Below are positions 27,768 through 31,552 of a DNA stretch of 31,552 nt, piece by piece (position 1 is the stretch's first letter; each line of letters begins with the position of its first letter). This stretch comes from Chara braunii (lineage: Eukaryota; Streptophyta; Charophyceae; Charales; Characeae): contig BFEA01000148.1 of NCBI GenBank assembly GCA_003427395.1, positions 2,181,501-2,213,052 of the forward strand, read 5' to 3'. A program made the translations under genes and the position numbers. Under the pieces are notes generated by a model. It made no database searches and had not been told where the DNA came from. It was given only the letters and a program-made list of their open reading frames with translations.

Positions 27768-28735
27768 ACCTTCTCATATAATGTTGAGCCCTGATGGGGT
27801 GGTGGTTTGAGAGATTGATAATAGGGAGTATGGGAACTGTTAGGCTTTGTCTGACAACAGAATAGATGTGGATGAACAAGCGAGTGAGGTATGACGAGGG
27901 TGAAGGCGGACAGATCTGGAGAGATGGCAGTTTGAGAGCTTGTTAGTGGGGAGTATGGGAGCACGAGGAAGGTGGGTGGATTCAGATGGACGGGAGAAGG
28001 GATATTGTGGGGTTGTACTAGACCGAATTGGAATATGGGCGAGAATGGAAACGAGATTGGGACTTTTAGCGGCTTTGGTTTATCATGGGTCTGAGAAGGG
28101 AGGTGGAGGATGGCTGGTGGCGTTAGCAGGGATGGGTTCAACAGTGAGGGATACCTCGATCAGGGAGGGAGAGGATGAGATGTGGTGCGGTCGGATATTG
28201 TGTTTGGGGCAGGGCCAGAGTAGGGTGAGTGAGGCTGGGATATAGGGCACTGAGTGGAGGGGGGATCAGTGGACGACTGGGTGTGAGGGTAAGCTGGTAG
28301 GGGTGGGAACGCTGGCTGAAGGGGAGACGGGCCAATGATGTCGGTTTTTTTTTTCCCCCCAATTTTGGGGCGAAGTGGTAAGGCGAGTGGGGGGGGAGGC
28401 TGTCTACGGGGCTGTATACGAGGTAGGTGGAGCGGCACGTGACTTGCGTGGCGTATTGAGGTAGGGAGCGGTGTCACAGAGGAGGAGGAGTGCATGGGGA
28501 TAGGGTCAGTCTGATTAGGATCGGGGCAGGGGCCAAGGGGTATTTAGAAGTGGAAAACAAGGGGAGGAGGAGTGCATGGGGATAGGGTCAGTCTGATTAG
28601 GATCGGGGCAGGGGCCAAGGGGATGGGGGTGGAGGGTATGCAGGAAATGTTTTGGGGTGTGGAGGAGGGAGGGGGGGATGGTGGGGTGTTGTTAGATCGT
28701 TTGTTAGTTTAGGAGCAGAAGGGGGGGGTAGGGAT
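27768..28735 (-). other. Probable LINE 5' UTR with internal repeats
   Basis: G-rich on plus (C-rich on the transcribed minus strand), without a gene. Two related units (TTTGAGAG... GGGAGTATGGGA) lie at about 27,806-27,839 and 27,930-27,964. A 60-bp block is duplicated at 28,481-28,540 and 28,563-28,622. Position directly upstream of ORF1 suggests a 5' UTR, and the repeats could be promoter units. The upstream limit is a guess based on the composition change near 28,735. Confidence 0.4.
28481..28622. repeat. 60-bp direct duplication
   Basis: Two copies of a 60-bp block starting GGAGGAGGAGTGCATGGGGA, 82 bp apart and identical as read. They are separated by a 22-bp spacer. It is a recent duplication. 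Confidence 0.93.
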
Positions 28736-29876
28736 AGAAAGTTGATTAGTATTATCTCACTCAATTTTGTCACGGTTTCTTTTCATTCGTCCTTTGGGCC
28801 AATCGCGTAGGGGGGCTGCGCTTGATGATGTGTATCGCCTCTTTCTTCTAGGTCTAGGCTTCTGCCCGACTATTCCCGACTAAACGCCAACGTGGAGAGC
28901 TGTTCCACTCGAGTGCCTGTTGGGGGAGGCTGTTTGCTTGTATGTTGGACCTCCTGCAAGCCCCTATCATCGGGTCTTGCTACTTGGATATGAGCATAGT
29001 TCGAGCTAGGTGCAGCCTTATTCCCTCCCACTAGAGCAGGAGCGGTCTTGTGAGTGAAGAGATTCCATGTGTGCCTCCAGATACTACAGATACTTCCAGA
29101 TGCCCTTGTCGCGTTCGATACAACCAAGTGGGCACAGGTGCGCGCGTGCGCGCCAGCGTGCACACGTGGAGTGCTTACCCTGCAGAGCAAGGCTATGGCT
29201 TCTTTGGTCCGGCGACTTCGACGCGGGCTACCGCGGCGAACGTCGTTTTCAAAGATTTGAAAGTCGAGCGGGCGCAAGCACCAGCGCAGGCGGGAACCGG
29301 CCACAGGCGCGAGCGCACGAATTAGCGCTGAGCTGCTCAGCTTGGCACCAGCTCAATTTCTTATTTGTTTATTTAAAAAAAAAAAAAAAAGCTCACTGCA
29401 GCTGTATCAGGAGCCACACCCTGTCTATCAGTGTACCATTGCACACATACGTACCCTACCCTCAGTCTTACATGTGTGCAACATTTGTGGCCATCTCCAT
29501 AAGATGAACCAAAAATACAGAATAGGAAGGGGAAACTTTCAAGTTTTAAGGCCAGCCCCATTCACACGCACATGCACCATCACTCCACGCTTCTTCTTGT
29601 TACTTCACATCTGATCAGATCCATCCACTGGGACACATGCGTAGATAACAAAGTCGACGTCCCTATGATAGCTACAAAAACGCGGTACAACCCCTTGCAC
29701 CTGGTAAGCCGCTATTGCACATGGCCGCAGCCTTGGAGAAATTGGTTCATCGCCGACTCCGCGGCTCCGGTCTATCCGACCACGCTACGCTGCCTGCCAA
29801 GAAAGAAAAACAGTGTGCCACCAGCGCTTCGGAAAAGCTTGGCACACACACTGCAGTGCCTCCAGGCCCCAGTGTA
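28736..29876. other. Spacer with alternating purine-pyrimidine tract
   Basis: 29,138-29,168 is mostly alternating purine and pyrimidine (GTGCGCGCGTGCGCGCC then GTGCACACGTG), a Z-DNA-prone composition. An A run lies at about 29,375-29,390. Frames of up to 146 codons have no recognised domain. No gene is called. Confidence 0.45.
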
Positions 29877-29949
29877 CTACCGTCTTCCCCCGAACATAAT
29901 GCACCCTGATCATGAATGTATACAAGCTATCTTTCCGGTTCGGTACAGG
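29877..29949. mobile_element. Truncated hairpin MITE (left half)
   Basis: Starts CTACCGTCTTCCCCCGAACA, flanked by TA, and continues GATCATGAATGTATACAAGC, TATCTTTCCGGT, as in the 6,187/6,441 subfamily. The right arm and closing GGTAG are missing. Confidence 0.7.
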
Positions 29950-29955
29950 CAAAAT

Positions 29956-29988
29956 GTGGTTTAAACTTTGAAGTTTAAACTTTAACCA
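29956..29988. repeat. Palindromic GTGGTTTAAAC element
   Basis: GTGGTTTAAACTTTGAAG leads into GTTTAAACTTTAACCAC. The outer bases are self-complementary and GTTTAAAC occurs twice. It resembles the GTGGTTTAA half-site family elsewhere in the window. Confidence 0.6.
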
Positions 29989-30574
29989 CCACGACCTCCA
30001 AGCCTCTTTTGGCCAAGGAGCGAAAGAACTGTGCGCCAAGCTTTGCCAAATCGCCAGCACACCGCTTTCTTTTTTTTCTCCTTTTTTTTTTTTTTCCCAC
30101 CTGGCTCCGCGAGCCATTTTTGTCCGGTGGCACTGCTCACCTCAAGTATCCAGGTTGCGGCCAATTTGTGTTTCGAGTCTGCCCGTGGTTTGATTGACAG
30201 GACAGGGGCATGAATGGGATTGGTCGTGGTTATGGACAGATAGGGTTGCGAAACGCCAACCTGTGAGAATTCCCTAAGCCATTCTATACTTTTTTCATTC
30301 ATACCTTCAAGTTCAACCATTCCGTCACTCGACCCTCCTATTCCCCCTATAGGTCCATTTGCAACTAATCATTCCCTAAGCTATGCAACCATACCCTAAC
30401 CTATTCCCAATAGGCCCATTTGCAACTAATCATTCTCCATAAGTCCAGCTGACGGCCACCTATGCAGCCAAATTTTCTTTCCCTTTCAATTTTCAAATCC
30501 ATTTCAGGCAACATAGCAGGCACTGTATATTTCTCTTTATGTTTGTCCTTGAACTTCGCATTATACAGTGCCAC
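29989..30574. other. Spacer, nothing recognised
   Basis: Contains T-rich tracts at about 30,069-30,096. CCCATTTGCAACTAATCATTC occurs twice in similar form (about 30,354 and 30,416) with CTATTCCC flanks. No gene was recognised. Confidence 0.4.
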
Positions 30575-30940
30575 GGCAGGAGCGTGAGGCCTTGTAGAGA
30601 GATCTGGGGTTTGCCGAGGGAGGAAGGCAATCCAGTGGCGAATCAGGGGGGCCGCCTTGACACCCTCTGGGGCCGGGGATAGTCTCTGGGGCAAGAAGAG
30701 GTCAGCTATGGTTGATGTTGTTTTGGTTGGTACCGTCTTTGAGTAGTAGTGTCCCAGTATAGGGAGGGCTAGGAGTTGCTCTCAGATTAGGAAGCCGGAA
30801 TAGCTGATATAGCATAGTATTCACAATCCTTTAGATCTAATAAAGGTGGTGCAGTCAATTTCTTTGAAAAAAAAAAAAAGCATAATCATCTTCATCAATA
30901 TCACCATCATCATTAGTATCATTATCTCATCAATGTTATA
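30575..30940. repeat. First copy of a repeat leading into an ATC microsatellite
   Basis: GGCAGGAGCGTGAGGCCTTG through ATAGCTGATATAGCAT matches the copy at 31,127 in the same order and orientation, with indels. It is followed by A13 and degenerate ATC/TCA triplets. Confidence 0.85.
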
Positions 30941-31126
30941 TTAAGCTTTCTGGTGATCTTGGAATTTTTGGGCAGCATCGAGTTTTCTTCCACATCCGGG
31001 ATATAGGATTTCAGGGATGGCCGAACCCGGACCGGTATCTACAGAGTTGTTCTTTTTTGTGCCCCTGTTTTGCCGACGCCAGAACGACGCGGGCCGGAGC
31101 TGGGACGTTGCCCTGTAACCTGCAAA

Positions 31127-31425
31127 GGCAGGAGCATGAGGCCTTGTAGAGAGATCTGGGGGTTGCCGAGGGAGGAAGGCAATCCACTGGCGAACCGGGG
31201 GGGCCTGCTCTGTGGCGAGGAGAGATCAGCTATGGGTGACATTGGTTAGGTTGGTATTGTCTCTGTCCTGGTACAGGGAGGGCTAGAAGTTGCTCTAGGA
31301 TTAGGAGACCAGAATTGTTGATATAGCATTAGCTTACTACAAGTAATACAATTTTTTATCACCATCAGCATCATCATCAGTAGTATCATCATCATCATCA
31401 GGATCATTATCATCATAGTCACCAC
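31127..31425. repeat. Second copy of the repeat with ATC microsatellite
   Basis: GGCAGGAGCATGAGGCCTTG, GAGGAAGGCAATCCACTGGC and GGGAGGGCTAGAAGTTGCTC align to the first copy 552 bp upstream. It too runs into CATCATCATC-type triplets (31,360-31,418). This suggests that the microsatellite is part of the repeated element or grew from its tail. Confidence 0.85.
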
Positions 31426-31552
31426 ATGAGGGACGCTGAGCCTGGTTCCCGGCAAGTTCGGCTCGGTTTCTCCGGGCAGACTGTGAGGACCGCGGCCTCA
31501 TTCCTCTTATTGGTAATATCAGCCTTGGGCACTGGGCCTTCGAAGAAAAAAA

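Larger units (their letters stand above)
16556..28735 (-). mobile_element. Decayed L1-type LINE, rearranged and interrupted
   Basis: Minus-strand order: probable 5' UTR (28,735-27,768), ORF1 (27,767-24,945), AP endonuclease and linker (24,899-23,690), reverse transcriptase second half with zf-RVT region (19,746-17,466), 3' UTR and a short poly(A) (16,566-16,556). The first half of the reverse transcriptase (22,972-23,692) is present but on the plus strand. About 3.2 kb of unrelated DNA, including a chromovirus fragment and a technical adapter, lies within the span. Many frameshifts and stops show that it cannot encode its proteins. The 5' limit is approximate. LINEs of this type move by target-primed reverse transcription. 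Confidence 0.8.

Noticed and set aside
28070-28495. Pro/Ser-rich antisense frames upstream of ORF1
   Set aside because: They follow from the C-rich minus strand, have no domain, and fit a 5' UTR better.

Overview
The window looks like intergenic, repeat-dominated nuclear DNA of a green-lineage eukaryote (land plant or streptophyte alga). The pointers are U6 snRNA-like sequences of plant type, an L1-type LINE whose ORF1 ends in a CCHC-type knuckle region, the integrase-chromodomain end of a Ty3/gypsy chromovirus, plant-type telomere units (TTTAGGG) and many microsatellites. No intact host protein gene could be supported. The species cannot be fixed from the sequence.

Layout. Positions 1-8,000 hold microsatellites, a TCCGG-rich minisatellite, a U6 retropseudogene with a poly(A) tail, and many copies of a short TA-flanked hairpin element (MITE, about 111 bp). 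Some of these hairpins sit inside larger tandem duplications. Positions 8,000-12,000 hold diverged tandem repeats, a recurring ACTGGTGGTTTAA motif that once forms a perfect 28-bp palindrome, and a tRNA-like SINE head. Positions 12,400-14,370 hold four more U6-like fragments on the same strand and a long fold-back repeat. Positions 14,400-16,500 hold GAT-type repeats and a 25-bp GC-rich tandem array.

Positions 16,556-28,700 are occupied mainly by one decayed L1-type LINE on the minus strand: probable 5' UTR, ORF1, AP endonuclease, reverse transcriptase, zf-RVT region, 3' UTR and a short poly(A). Its reverse transcriptase is split. The first part (22,972-23,692) lies in reverse orientation, and about 3.2 kb of other DNA separates it from the second part. 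That foreign stretch includes a chromovirus integrase fragment and a 308-bp duplication. It also holds a 38-bp sequence made of two facing Tn5 mosaic ends, identical to the Nextera mate-pair junction adapter. The adapter is technical, not biological, and it casts doubt on the assembly around 19.7-23.7 kb. Positions 28,700-31,552 are low-complexity and repeat DNA with two copies of a repeat that each lead into an ATC-type microsatellite.

No operon-like or cooperating set of genes is present. The biology here is transposable-element and small-RNA-gene retroposition, plus one clear sequencing artefact.
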